Source: Cristatella mucedo (lineage: Eukaryota; Bryozoa; Phylactolaemata; Cristatellidae). From it: a stretch of 64,000 nucleotides of DNA. The notes under the pieces are model-generated. The model did not search any database, had not been told where the DNA came from, and worked only from the letters and a program-made list of their open reading frames with translations. Both the position numbers and the translations under genes were made by a program. Every line of letters starts with the position of its first letter. Position 1 is the first letter of the stretch. Positions 9,768 through 18,280 of the stretch are shown piece by piece. The stretch covers positions 7,660,001-7,724,000 of the forward strand of contig WPIO01000005.1 of assembly GCA_009760855.2 (NCBI GenBank). The letters are read 5' to 3'.

Positions 9768-10608
9768 TTAACCAACATTAATTTCAGTTTGTGACTTTCC
9801 TAGTACAAGTCCTTCAAACTTTTCTTTTGTAATTTCATCATCAGATAAAGCGTTAGTAATCTTTGAGATAATTTCAGAATTAGAACTTAAAGCATTCCTT
9901 TTACGTTTGCCTATTTCTGATAGAACACCTTCAACTGACACAAACACTACAGATAGAGCTGAAAAGAAAGTTACAGACGGCTAATCAATGGTGTTACTTG
10001 AATATAAGTACTTGAAACAGTTACTCCTAATGCTATTACTATATTTATAAATCTAATTGCATATCTAGCTCTTGTTAGTTTTTTTAGGCATCCCATAATT
10101 TTGTTATTAAATTTAACAGTCTCTTCATATTTTTTAACAGCGAAACCTTTTCTTAAATCTTTCATTTCTATATTAAAAAATTTATATCTTTTTTTGTAAA
10201 TGTTTAGATCCACCAATCCATAGTCTCTTCAATCAACTCTTCTGGAAGTTCAAAGTCTTTTCCTTGATCTATTTCTTTTTTTACTTGTTTTGTTAGTTCT
10301 ATTTTTGTTAGTTTTTTTAGAGTAAGCTTCTGATCTAATTTTATTTATTTTTTCTATTTTTAAGTCCTTGAGAAACTCTTTAAAGATTTGATCCTTCTCT
10401 AACTTTAGTAAATATATTTGCTATCTCTGGTTCAGAGTGAATGATTCTTAAAGCCTTGTATTCAATAACTAGTTTAACAGCGTTTAGTAATGTTGATCTA
10501 ATGTCTTCAATTCTACCCATAGGATATGAACAAATCTTAAAATTTGAAAGCTGCTGACCTTGAACTTCAAAAATTAAGGCAATTCTTACTCCTTGTTTCA
10601 ATAACCAT
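9768..10608 (-). pseudogene. Polinton protein with C-terminal membrane segments, broken
   Basis: Starts at ATG 10608 behind TTATATAGAA and ends at TAA 9768-9770, about 280 codons with shifts close to the start, near 10385, near 10225 and near 9980. The N-terminal half is mixed alpha/beta (FEVQGQQLSNFKIC, YPMGRIEDIRS); a charged helical region follows (KQVKKEIDQGKDFELPEEL). Near the C-terminus are two hydrophobic stretches (FINIVIALGVTVS and FFSALSVVFVSVEGV), which could be membrane helices. I recognise no family. Its tail overlaps the end of the convergent integrase gene. A membrane or virion-associated role is possible but unsupported. Confidence 0.45.
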
Positions 10609-10610
10609 TT

Positions 10611-10618
10611 CTATATAA
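10611..10618 (-). promoter_or_regulatory. TTATATAG start-adjacent motif
   Basis: On the minus strand TTATATAG precedes ATG 10608 by only two A residues. Confidence 0.55.
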
Positions 10619-10644
10619 TGTTTATTTTGTTTTAATTAAATTAA

Positions 10645-11113
10645 TTATGCTGATTGTGCTTCTAAAGCTGCAGCAGTAGCCTTTTGTCTTGTGCTAACAC
10701 CATCGGATAGATCAGGTAAACTGCGTAACATTCGTCTTCAACGATTCCAGAGATGTCTGGTTTAACTCCTGAAACTCCTGAAATAACTGTTGAGAGTGTT
10801 GGAAGTTGAGATGCAATCCATGTTGTATAGCTAGAGATTTCAGAAGGATCGTCAAGAAGTGCATCTACTTTAGACCTAACAGTAGATTCAAGATTGGCTG
10901 TTACATCAGTTAAGCTGTTATAATCTTTTGAGCTTCGATATCACATTCATCAAGATAGAACTTCTTAACCGATTTGTCAGTCATAACTGAAATATCTTAA
11001 TCAAGTGTTTGCTGGTCGTATGCAGTCATTCTTGACCTAAAAAGGTAATCAACGTAAGACATTAGGAGAGTGGCACTAGTAGCAAGATTGGGATCAGTAA
11101 CATCGGTCAGCAT
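10645..11113 (-). pseudogene. Unknown Polinton protein, broken
   Basis: Starts at ATG 11113 directly behind TTATATAGGAA and ends at TAA 10645-10647, about 155 codons. An in-frame TAA near 11000, a shift near 10918 and one near 10720 interrupt it. Segments include MLTDVTDPNLAT, KKFYLDECDIEAQKI, WIASQLPTLSTVISG and an Ala-rich C-terminus RQKATAAALEAQSA. It looks like a small helical, possibly virion-associated protein. No family is recognised. Confidence 0.4.
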
Positions 11114-11116
11114 TTC

Positions 11117-11124
11117 CTATATAA
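11117..11124 (-). promoter_or_regulatory. TTATATAG start-adjacent motif
   Basis: TTATATAG on the minus strand, three bases (GAA) before ATG 11113. Confidence 0.55.
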
Positions 11125-11153
11125 AAAAAGAAATTAGTTATATGTAAAAGTTA

Positions 11154-11411
11154 TTAGGTTTTTTTTTTTACATCATCAAAAATATTATAAAACTTATCAA
11201 ATGATGCTGTGTATTTTTTTATTTCTTTTTCATTTTATCATACGCATCACAAATATCTAAAAGAATCCAAATTGTTGATGCAGTAAGTTTAAAAATATAC
11301 TTATAAAGATCTGAAGGTATTAAGGGAGTATCATCTTCAAAACCGTAAAAACTTTTTGGCAATTCTTACAGCATATTCACAACTAAGAATTCTTGAAACT
11401 TTTTGATCCAT
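11154..11411 (-). pseudogene. SRIL-family small gene, copy E
   Basis: ATG 11411 opens MDQKVSRILSCEYAVRIAKK. After a shift near 11345 the other frame continues with IPSDLYKYIFKL and LLDICDAYDKM; a further shift near 11222 leads to a Lys-rich tail ending at TAA 11154-11156, about 85 codons. It shares the layout S-R-I-L-x-C, then P-x-x-(F/L)-Y, then L-L-x-I-C-D with four other genes in this cluster. Function unknown. Confidence 0.5.
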
Positions 11412-11415
11412 CTTC

Positions 11416-11423
11416 CTATATAA
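11416..11423 (-). promoter_or_regulatory. TTATATAG start-adjacent motif
   Basis: TTATATAG followed by GAAG and ATG 11411 on the minus strand. Confidence 0.55.
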
Positions 11424-11439
11424 GGTCTAAAGATTTGTT

Positions 11440-11706
11440 TTAATTGAATCTAATTTTTTTCTCATTTATTTTTGTAGTCCCTCCTCATAATTTACATGCA
11501 CATTTATCAATATTTTCATAATGATTAGCAATCTCAAGAAGCGTGTCAATAAATAATGGGTCTGCTTTTTTTTAAATTTGACAAGATTTACAACAAAGAA
11601 CATCACCATGGGGATTATTTCTTAATAAACCTCTACAAATCATAGTCATATGACTACGAGTATGCTTATTTTCAAGAACCTTTTCAAACTTTTCATCAAA
11701 ATCCAT
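11440..11706 (-). pseudogene. Cys/His-rich small gene within the SRIL cluster
   Basis: ATG 11706 opens a frame of about 88 codons ending at TAA 11440-11442, interrupted by a TAA near 11572 and a TGA near 11485. It does not show the SRIL motif. It has HTRSHMTMICRGLL, then NPHGDVLCCKSC and a later KCACK, suggesting a zinc-binding module of the C-x(n)-CC-x2-C type. The start motif and length match its neighbours, so it is probably a separate gene of the same transcription class. Function unknown. Confidence 0.4.
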
Positions 11707-11709
11707 TTC

Positions 11710-11717
11710 CTATATAA
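11710..11717 (-). promoter_or_regulatory. TTATATAG start-adjacent motif
   Basis: TTATATAG followed by GAA and ATG 11706 on the minus strand. Confidence 0.55.
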
Positions 11718-11731
11718 GATTTAAGAACTGT

Positions 11732-11914
11732 TTAATTCATTTTTTCCCGTTCATCACAAATCTGTAAAAGTAAAGAAATTTTTGAATCATCTAATTTTAA
11801 AAGACGCTAATAAAAATCTAAAGGAATTTGGTCAAAAGTGTGAAAACCACATAAAATTTTTGCAACTTCTAAAGCATCATTACAACAAAGAATTCTTGAA
11901 GTTTTTTCATACAT
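11732..11914 (-). pseudogene. SRIL-family small gene, copy D
   Basis: ATG 11914 opens MYEKTSRILCCNDALEVAK, then FHTFDQIPLDFY, an in-frame TAG, and, in the same frame, LLKLDDSKISLLLQICDE before TAA 11732-11734. About 60 codons, shorter than copies A-C and E at the C-terminus. The TAG replaces the Glu found after FY in copies B and C. Confidence 0.5.
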
Positions 11915-11917
11915 CTT

Positions 11918-11925
11918 CTATGTAA
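11918..11925 (-). promoter_or_regulatory. TTACATAG start-adjacent motif
   Basis: TTACATAG (one change from consensus) followed by AAG and ATG 11914 on the minus strand. Confidence 0.5.
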
Positions 11926-11974
11926 GATTTAAGAATTATTTAATTCATATTTTTTTCATCTTTCTTCCTCTCTT

Positions 11975-12249
11975 TCATTTTTTTACAGCTTCATACAAAA
12001 GCTCACTAACCTTATTAATATAAGATTCTGTTCTATCTCCTAAAATTTTTCGATCATATTGATTTTTTTCAAAATCATCACAAATATCTAAAAGCATAGA
12101 TATTTCGTCTTCTCTTAATCTAATAACATCTTCATAAAAATTTGGTGGAAAGCCACTAGTTTTTTATACCTGAGTTCAGAGTCGCATAAAACTTTTGCAA
12201 TATGTGCAGCCTCTCGACAACAAAGAATCCTTGAAGTTTTATACTCCAT
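11975..12249 (-). pseudogene. SRIL-family small gene, copy C
   Basis: ATG 12249 opens MEYKTSRILCCREAAHIAK. One shift in an A6 run near 12166 separates this from FPPNFYEDVIRLREDEIS, then LLDICDDFEKNQYD and a helical C-terminus (SYINKVSELLYEAVKK) ending at TGA 11975-11977, about 91 codons. This is the most complete view of the family's full length. Function unknown; the protein is predicted to be small, helical and rich in Cys near the N-terminus. Confidence 0.5.
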
Positions 12250-12256
12250 TTTTTCT

Positions 12257-12264
12257 CTATATAA
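12257..12264 (-). promoter_or_regulatory. TTATATAG start-adjacent motif
   Basis: TTATATAG followed by AGAAAAA and ATG 12249 on the minus strand. Confidence 0.55.
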
Positions 12265-12282
12265 AGTTTAAGAAATAGTTAT

Positions 12283-12550
12283 TCATTTTTTTTCTAAATT
12301 TGTTTTCTGAATCAAAACCCTATTAAAAATTTTATGATCTTTACATTGTAAAATTAATTCTTCATTTTTTTCACTCTCATCACAAATCTCTTAACAACTC
12401 ACATAAAATGTCATCACTTAAATTACCAATAAGTTCATAAAATTGTAGTGGAAAATCATATTCATAAGACATTCCATAACCACGAATAGCTGATAGTGCA
12501 ATTCTTACAGCATACCTACAACAAAGAATTCTTGAAACTCTTTGATCCTT
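12283..12550 (-). pseudogene. SRIL-family small gene, copy B, start codon lost
   Basis: The position expected for ATG reads AAG at 12548-12550. The frame continues with KDQRVSRILCCRYAVRIALS, FPLQFYELIGNLSDD and, after a shift near 12390, ICDESEKNEE, ending at TGA 12283-12285, about 89 codons. It aligns with copies C and E throughout. The lost start fits an inactive copy. Confidence 0.45.
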
Positions 12551-12557
12551 TTTTTTC

Positions 12558-12565
12558 CTATATAA
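12558..12565 (-). promoter_or_regulatory. TTATATAG start-adjacent motif, downstream ATG lost
   Basis: TTATATAG followed by GAAAAAA on the minus strand; the expected ATG has become AAG at 12548-12550. Confidence 0.5.
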
Positions 12566-12588
12566 AACTAAAGACCTATTTAATAGAA

Positions 12589-12897
12589 TTAATTAATTTG
12601 TACTCCTTGTTTTGTTTTTGGGTTTTTTGATTTCTTAGACGCTTCTTCAAGCATTTCATTTATCTTACCTCTACACTTCATTAGTTTATCAGAAGCTTCA
12701 CATATTTCTATAAGAACTCTATCAAACGAACTATCTAAACCTGGAATAAGTTTATCAAGAGAGTGTCTAATTATACGTTGATCATTTCCTTTTAGTTTTT
12801 GAAGGCAGATCTTTACAGCCATATCTCTGGATTGTTCACAGCTTAGAATTCTTGAGACGTCTATTTCTATATAAGTATAAATATTTTTATAATTCAT
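12589..12897 (-). CDS. SRIL-family small gene, copy A
   Basis: An unbroken frame of 102 codons from the ATG at 12897; another in-frame ATG lies at 12906. By analogy with the other copies the original start may have been at 12864, directly after TTATATAGAA, where ATA now stands before GAC GTC TCA AGA. The protein has DVSRILSCEQSRDMAVKI near the start and VLIEICEASDKLM in the middle, matching the SRIL-x-C and I-C-(D/E) positions of the family, and a basic C-terminus. It is the most divergent copy and the only one without an internal lesion. Function unknown. Confidence 0.5.
   Translation of the reverse strand: MNYKNIYTYIEIDVSRILSCEQSRDMAVKICLQKLKGNDQRIIRHSLDKLIPGLDSSFDRVLIEICEASDKLMKCRGKINEMLEEASKKSKNPKTKQGVQIN
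12867..12874 (-). promoter_or_regulatory. TTATATAG motif upstream of SRIL copy A
   Basis: TTATATAG on the minus strand, followed by AA and ATA GAC where the family has an ATG. Confidence 0.45.
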
Positions 12898-13099
12898 TTT
12901 CTTCATTTACATAATCACTTCGAAATGGAGGTATATCATCAGCTTCAGTGTAAAAGGTAAAGTCATCTTCAGCGGATTCAAACCCAGATTCGGATTCGGA
13001 TTCAGGTATGTAATCAGGATCTTCGGACTCCGTATCTGAAATACTTATATCCATAGAGCTTTCTTCAACTTTTAAAAACTCTGGGTTTTCGTTTTCCAT
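12887..13099 (-). CDS. Small highly acidic protein
   Basis: A 70-codon intact frame from ATG 13099 (behind ATTATAGAA) to TAA 12887-12889. The sequence is dominated by Glu, Asp and Ser (SDTESEDPDYIPESESES; AEDDFTFYTEADD), with no globular signature. Probably disordered; histone-like or DNA-mimic functions are conceivable but nothing in the sequence proves one. It lies between the DNA polymerase gene and the SRIL cluster, and its stop overlaps the possible start of SRIL copy A. Confidence 0.5.
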   Translation of the reverse strand: MENENPEFLKVEESSMDISISDTESEDPDYIPESESESGFESAEDDFTFYTEADDIPPFRSDYVNEENEL

Positions 13100-13101
13100 T
13101 T

Positions 13102-13109
13102 CTATAATA
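13102..13109 (-). promoter_or_regulatory. TATTATAG start-adjacent motif
   Basis: TATTATAG on the minus strand, two A residues before ATG 13099. Confidence 0.5.
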
Positions 13110-13124
13110 ATGAAATTATTTTTG

Positions 13125-16100
13125 TTAAATACATTTCTCATATCGACCCGGATTACTACCTTCACTCAAAGCTTTATTAATCTTATAATGTCCATAAGCA
13201 TAACTACAACGACCACAATCTAACCAGTAACGTTTTGAGTCAAATGCTGATAGTGCAACTTTTCCATCTCATTAGTAAATAGTTCGTGTTTATCTTGAGA
13301 TATTTTATGAAACTTTCTACTTTGACTTTCACCAAACTTTTCATTTTTTTACCTTTAAAAATTTCTATACTCTCAGTTAAACAACTAACAAATGTGTCAT
13401 GCCCCATAGTTTTAGTTAAAACTGCTTTTGTTACTCCTTTTGCAGCAGCTTTTCTTTCAGCATCAACGATACTTACAGATATAGCTTTTGTCTTAAAGCA
13501 CAAACTTCTGAAATTACTTTTCCTTCTGCTTCATCCTTAAATTTACCAATTGTATCATCATCAAAATAATCAGGCGTTGCTTTCATATCATCGTAAAGAT
13601 TAGGTGTTTCAACGTTCATAATTAAAAATCAGTGTCAGTATAAATTAAACTAACCTTGTCTTCATATTTCTGTTTTATAAAATCGTAATAAAACTTCTGC
13701 ATATGTAACTTTGATAAATCTAGAATTGTACTACCAATGAATATTGGTTTATTTAATTTTTTTTTCGACTGATTCATTTGAAATATTGTCAAATATTTTC
13801 AAAAGTCTCTAAAGTTAACCATATTTGGATCTCTTATTCGTTTATTGAATTTCTTTTTTCCTGCTTCGTCAATGGTACTAACTAAATAAGTTTTAACTCT
13901 TTTTTCAACATCACAGGTTTTACCATAGAATGAATTCATTATAAGTTTCCAAAGGTTTCTTAAAAACTTTTTACTTGAATTTAATGCTTTCATTTCAGCA
14001 CACATTTCAATATAAGGTTTAAGTCATCTAGATTGATTAAACCTAACAACTTTCTTTACAACACGAACCATTCCATGTGTTAAACAGAATTTTAAATATC
14101 TATAATGTAGAAGATAATCCTTTTTTGGTTTAAAATCACATATTAACTTTGGAATATTACTTGCTCCTGTTTTGAATTTATTTTAAAAATTTGAATATTC
14201 ACTACAATGAACAACTCTATTAGAAGCACATAATGGATATTCGTTGTGTAAATCATGGTATAATACTCTTTAGTTTTTGGATCGTATTCAATATCAACAA
14301 CAAAGAAGTAACCAGTATCTGATTCATTTTCTAACCTAAGAATACTATCAATATCCCACCCTTCATTTGAAATTTCAACAATGTTTCCTTGTGGAAGAAG
14401 TTCCATCATTGCATAAGGATAAAGACTTGTTGCGTCTTGGTAAGTTATCCATGTTATTGGTTTATCCTTATCATAATCAGGAACTAATGGATTACTTGCC
14501 TTAACAAGTCTACTACTAACCTGACATATTCCTCCACGAATAGATTTTTTTAACATGTCATAATTCTCTCTATCAGACAATAACTCAATCTTTACTCCTG
14601 AAAACCAGAATACTGCATTCCATGAGAAGTTTGGTGTTGTTACAAAGTTTGCAGGATCTAATTTCCGTTTTGATACCAAACCTTTTCTAAAACTTTCGAA
14701 ACAATCAGCAAGTAATAAGACGTCTGTTTGAAGATATAAGTTATGATATTCTAACATATTTTTACAATCAAAATCTTTCCAAACATCATTTGCTTTTTTA
14801 TAACTTTCATCGGATATACCAGTCGTGTAAACACTTGAATAAAAATCATCTTTACCTCGAAGAGATGAAGTGAACAACTTCTCAAAAGAATCCATGAACT
14901 CGTAAGGATATTCTACTTTAGTTGCTAGCATATTAAGGTTCTTATTCGGATAAAGTTCTATTAAAAATGTGTTAGAAATTGGGAAACAATCGATCGTTTT
15001 ACCCATTGTTGATGCGATAAAATTTAATGAACCAAGCATAAATTGTGGACTATCCTTAAAAAAAATATCCTTAACCCTTAACATCATATACTTCTCAAGA
15101 TTATTCGCTATTGGTTGTGCTTCAACACTAAAATTTTCAAGAGCTTTAACAATTATGTGTGAGTCATACCCTCTAAAGTTGTGAAATATAACTGGAAGTT
15201 GCCATCTTTTAAAGTTAATTCCAGCTTTTAAGTTACAAATATGATGTGCTGGGCCTCTATATTTATTTTTTAGATGACAGTGATCGTGAACTTTTCTCAA
15301 ATCACTTACTTTTGAATTGAATGGCTCTTTACACATTCAACAGAATAAAGCATTTTCATATTCATCAAATTCACTTTCAGTTAAATCATCCATTTTACTT
15401 TCTCCACTATGTTCAATCAATGTGCTTTTCAAGAAATTTGATAATTCAAATAATCTTAGAAGAAACTTAACCACACAATCAGACCCAACATTAAAAAACC
15501 TATCAAAAACTTCCCCCTTCCAATCAACTATGATATAAGCAGCCGAACATGGTGTGTGTGTTGAAGAATTTTCTTGTTTTTCAATTATACATTCAAAATC
15601 AGCATAAAAAACATATGGGTATGTATTAAGATGTCTGAAAGAATCAAACTTAATAAATTTACTGTCACCATGTGGCATTAAATAAGCAGTTATTCCAGAG
15701 TTCATACTTTCACATATTTCTAAATAATTAGTTACTTGTTTTTTATCAAAGAATCTATTTAAGCATCTACTGTCTTCCTCCAGAGTTTGTTGGTCTACAT
15801 AATGAATTAAAATTACTAATCAGCATATAATGTTCTTTTTTACCTTTAACAACTAGCAAAAGATTTACATGTCTACCTCCTTTTTCATCTGATTTTTTTA
15901 CAACTCTCAGTGGTGAAACCCTTGATTCTTTATACCCACACGAGTAAACATTTATACTAACATTCATTGCTTTCTCTAATTTAATAACGTCTTTAACCAT
16001 TAAAGGCCATTCAATCTCATTAGGAAGATTAGAGTGATTATTAGCTAATATTGTTTTTAAATCATTTATTTTCCACTTATTTCTTTCTACTGGGTTTAGA

Positions 16101-16729
16101 GACCTTAAAACACACCACAAAGCGCAAAACTCATCATTAAGATTTTTTAAGTTAATTATACACTTTTTCTTAACAAGATATGCAGGTGTTTCAATGTATG
16201 TACCACCGCTTAGGGGTATGTATTTAGAAATAACAACAGAGAATGAATGATAACCAATAAATAACCATCCATAACCAACATTTCTTTCTACTAACATCTC
16301 AGAATTAGTTCCTAAAGAAAGCATTACTTTTTCATATATCGAGTTGGATGATTCACTATCCATCGTTAACATTGATTTAGATTGTGCTCCTTTTCTTTCT
16401 ATGTCTCCATTACTAAACATTCTCATGTCGAATGATATTTTAAAATGAACTCTAACAAACCTCCATGAACTTCTAACTCTGCTAAGTAATTCATTTTTTT
16501 GATATCTAAGAGACTCTTTAAGTGACTCAAAGACTGCATATGTTCTTTTTGTTTTATAAGAAAAAGTTAAAGTATTTCCACTAGCAGAAACAACAGGTTC
16601 TATGAAACCAACTTTGTTTAGTCTTCCTTTTTCTCCAACGTATTTTCTACTTGATGGCTTGAAATCAATGTTCATTAACCTTCTAGATTCAAAAGGGAAA
16701 GAATTTCTTTGACTTATTCGAGAAGACAC
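13125..16729 (-). pseudogene. polB: Protein-primed-type family B DNA polymerase, broken
   Basis: About 1,200 codons. The expected ATG behind TTATATAGCAA is GTG at 16727-16729. Exonuclease motifs: FYADFECIIE near 15600 (Exo I, D-x-E), FHNFRGYDSHI near 15186 (Exo II), YLQTDVLLLAD near 14736 (Exo III). Polymerase motifs: DATSLYPYAM near 14436 (A), LIMNSFYGKT near 13945 (B), YTDTD at 13628-13642 (C, followed by Phe where Ser is usual). A Cys/His zinc site (MCKEPF, HDHCH, HHICNL) lies between Exo I and Exo II, and the C-terminus ends near FDSKRYWLDC and YAYGHYKI. Lesions: shifts near 15780, 14260, 13630 and 13265; stops TGA 15337-15339, TAA 14183-14185, TGA 14024-14026 and TGA 13799-13801. It would replicate the linear element. 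Confidence 0.8.
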
Positions 16730-16732
16730 TTG

Positions 16733-16740
16733 CTATATAA
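16733..16740 (-). promoter_or_regulatory. TTATATAG motif at the polymerase start
   Basis: TTATATAG followed by CAA and GTG 16729 (ATG expected) on the minus strand. Confidence 0.55.
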
Positions 16741-16783
16741 GGTAAAAATATGTATGCTAATTAATATCGATTTGAATTTAGTA

Positions 16784-16893
16784 ATGATAGAATGTTTCCT
16801 TTTACGATATCGTCTAATTTTTTGACAACCGATGGTGAAACCGGGGTTGGAGAAAAATTAGACGATGTCGTAAAAGGGAATATTCCTATCATC
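16784..16893. repeat. Imperfect inverted repeat (long hairpin) at the element/host junction
   Basis: Two ~40-base arms, 16784-16823 and 16852-16893, are near-perfect inverted copies (e.g. TTTTACGATATCGTCTAATT versus the complement of AATTAGACGATGTCGTAAAA) around a ~28-base loop. It lies 50 bp outside the polymerase start, where composition changes from AT-rich to GC-rich. It could be a small MITE, part of the Polinton terminal region, or an unrelated foldback. Confidence 0.6.
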
Positions 16894-17690
16894 AAGGGTA
16901 AGGGTCACCGGCTAGGCCGGGGTCGGACCTACGGCATGGATGGATGTGCGGTGAAGTGAGGTCACCGGGGCTCTTGGGTAGGAGAAGTTGGCCGAGTAAG
17001 TAGTGGTGTTGGAGGCTCCCGGTCTCGCCGAGTGCTGCACCTGGATGGTTGTAGGTGTGCTCCGGCAATGCAGCCACGAACGCAAGGCGACGAGTACCCA
17101 AGGCCCGAGCGGAGCTGGATAACACGCTCGTCGTTAAGACTTGTAAACTCCGCGTTCCCCATGTAGCAGGTTCGTGACTCCCCCCCCCCCCCCCGTGTGT
17201 TGGCGTCTTTCGACGGAGTCTTTCGACTGTTGTGGACGTCTGCTCCGTCTATTCCAGAATACTCAGCTAGCCGGGTCTTGCACGGCGTATGCTTGTAATG
17301 GTTGGACGGAGGCTGGCGACGGTAACGGTGGAAGCCGACCGACCGACTAACGCGTTTGTTTGCGCTTGCTTCGTCGTCTTGCGCTCCTATAGTGTGCTCT
17401 GTTTAGGACCCTCCCTGTAGATTTGTTTAGTTCCCCTGTTGTTGTTGGCGCATGCGTAATTATAAAGAGGTTTAACCTGACGGCCACTCGTCTTACCTTG
17501 GTTCAGCGGCATGGCGAGCGGCAGCGTGGCAGGAGTGTAGCGGTGTTTGGCGGGAACTAGCCTTTGACCCCTGGAACTCGGCTACACACTTGTCTCCGTT
17601 CAACTTCAGGCCCGACTTTGATTTTGCGGGAGTGACGCGACACAATCCCTCGTCATGTTCAGCCACCATGATAAACTAAAACATAGTCCG
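16894..17690. other. GC-rich spacer with poly-C run; possible gypsy LTR remains
   Basis: No protein-coding signal. The stretch is GC-rich, contains a C14-15 run at about 17180-17194 and a TATA-like ATTATAAAG near 17458. It lies on the side where the 3' LTR of the adjacent minus-strand gypsy fragment would be, so it may include LTR sequence, but no second LTR copy is available for comparison. Confidence 0.3.
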
Positions 17691-17699
17691 TATAAATGG

Positions 17700-18240
17700 C
17701 TACACCCCGATCTCATCCAAGAGGTTGTGCACTAGTTGCTGAAAGATCTCCAGCGTGCTAGTAATGCCAAAGGGCAGCCGGTGAAAACGAAAACGTCTAA
17801 ATGGTGTTATAAACGTCGTTAAGCGAGGGCTTTTGTAAGACAATGGAATATCCCAAAATCCGCTAGAGGTATCCAACTTTGAAAACATTTTACCACCAAC
17901 AAGATTAGGCCAAATCTCACCAAGCGTAGGTAGCATGTACCTTTCACGAACCACTAGTTGATTTAAGCGCTTCAAGTCGACTCAAAGGCGTACTTTGCAG
18001 TTGGGCTTCAGGACCAGTACGATTGCAGAGCACCACTCGGTTGGCTCCGATACACACACGTTCGACGATGCCATTCTTCTAAATTTGAAGGATTTCGTCC
18101 TTTACCAAAGGGAACAGCGGTCTGAGAATGCGGCGGGTTGTACGCAGTATGCTTTCGCATCGGGTTTGAGACAAATTTTCACCGGCTGGCATTACATTAA
18201 TCAAATCTCTCCAAATACCGAGTCGTGAAGAATAGCCTCC
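17700..18240 (-). mobile_element. Ty3/gypsy reverse transcriptase fragment
   Basis: The minus strand reads in two frames through the N-terminal half of a gypsy RT: EWCSAIVLVLKPN with the expected Lys, VDLKRLNQLV, MLPTLGEIWPNL, FSKLDTSSGFW (first catalytic Asp region), and FITPFRRFRFHRLPFG, ending before the YxDD box. Frame changes near 17980 and a stop near 18080 show decay. RNase H and integrase are missing on the left, so the element is deleted. Confidence 0.75.
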
Positions 18241-18280
18241 TCTATGCTTAGAGTTTGATCAATCCCATGCGCAGAGAAGC

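Larger units (their letters stand above)
7638..9781 (+). pseudogene. Polinton integrase (rve family) split by a LINE insertion
   Basis: A retroviral-type DDE integrase. The frame starts at 7638 with TAA stops at 7668-7670 and 7776-7778 and a shift near 7793. The core then reads ADIVHI (first catalytic Asp region), YKYALSVIDVASRY, MTVDPGSEFKGE (second Asp) and VALVERMNRTVAERA (catalytic Glu). A shift near 8300 and TGA 8325-8327 precede RRRATDPIWSLTKH, the chromodomain-like tail typical of Polinton integrases. The gene resumes after the LINE with PTRYFL and FVREEL, ending at TAA 9779-9781. The enzyme would join element ends to host DNA. Its 3' end overlaps the convergent membrane-protein gene by 14 bp. 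Confidence 0.75.

Noticed and set aside
681-16729. Programmed frameshifting or a variant genetic code as the sole explanation for all breaks
   Set aside because: TAA and TAG stops, lost start codons and a LINE insertion also occur, so decay (or sequencing error) must explain at least part.
16784-16893. Transcription terminator hairpin
   Set aside because: Bacterial-type terminators are not expected here, and the stem is far too long; kept only as an inverted repeat.
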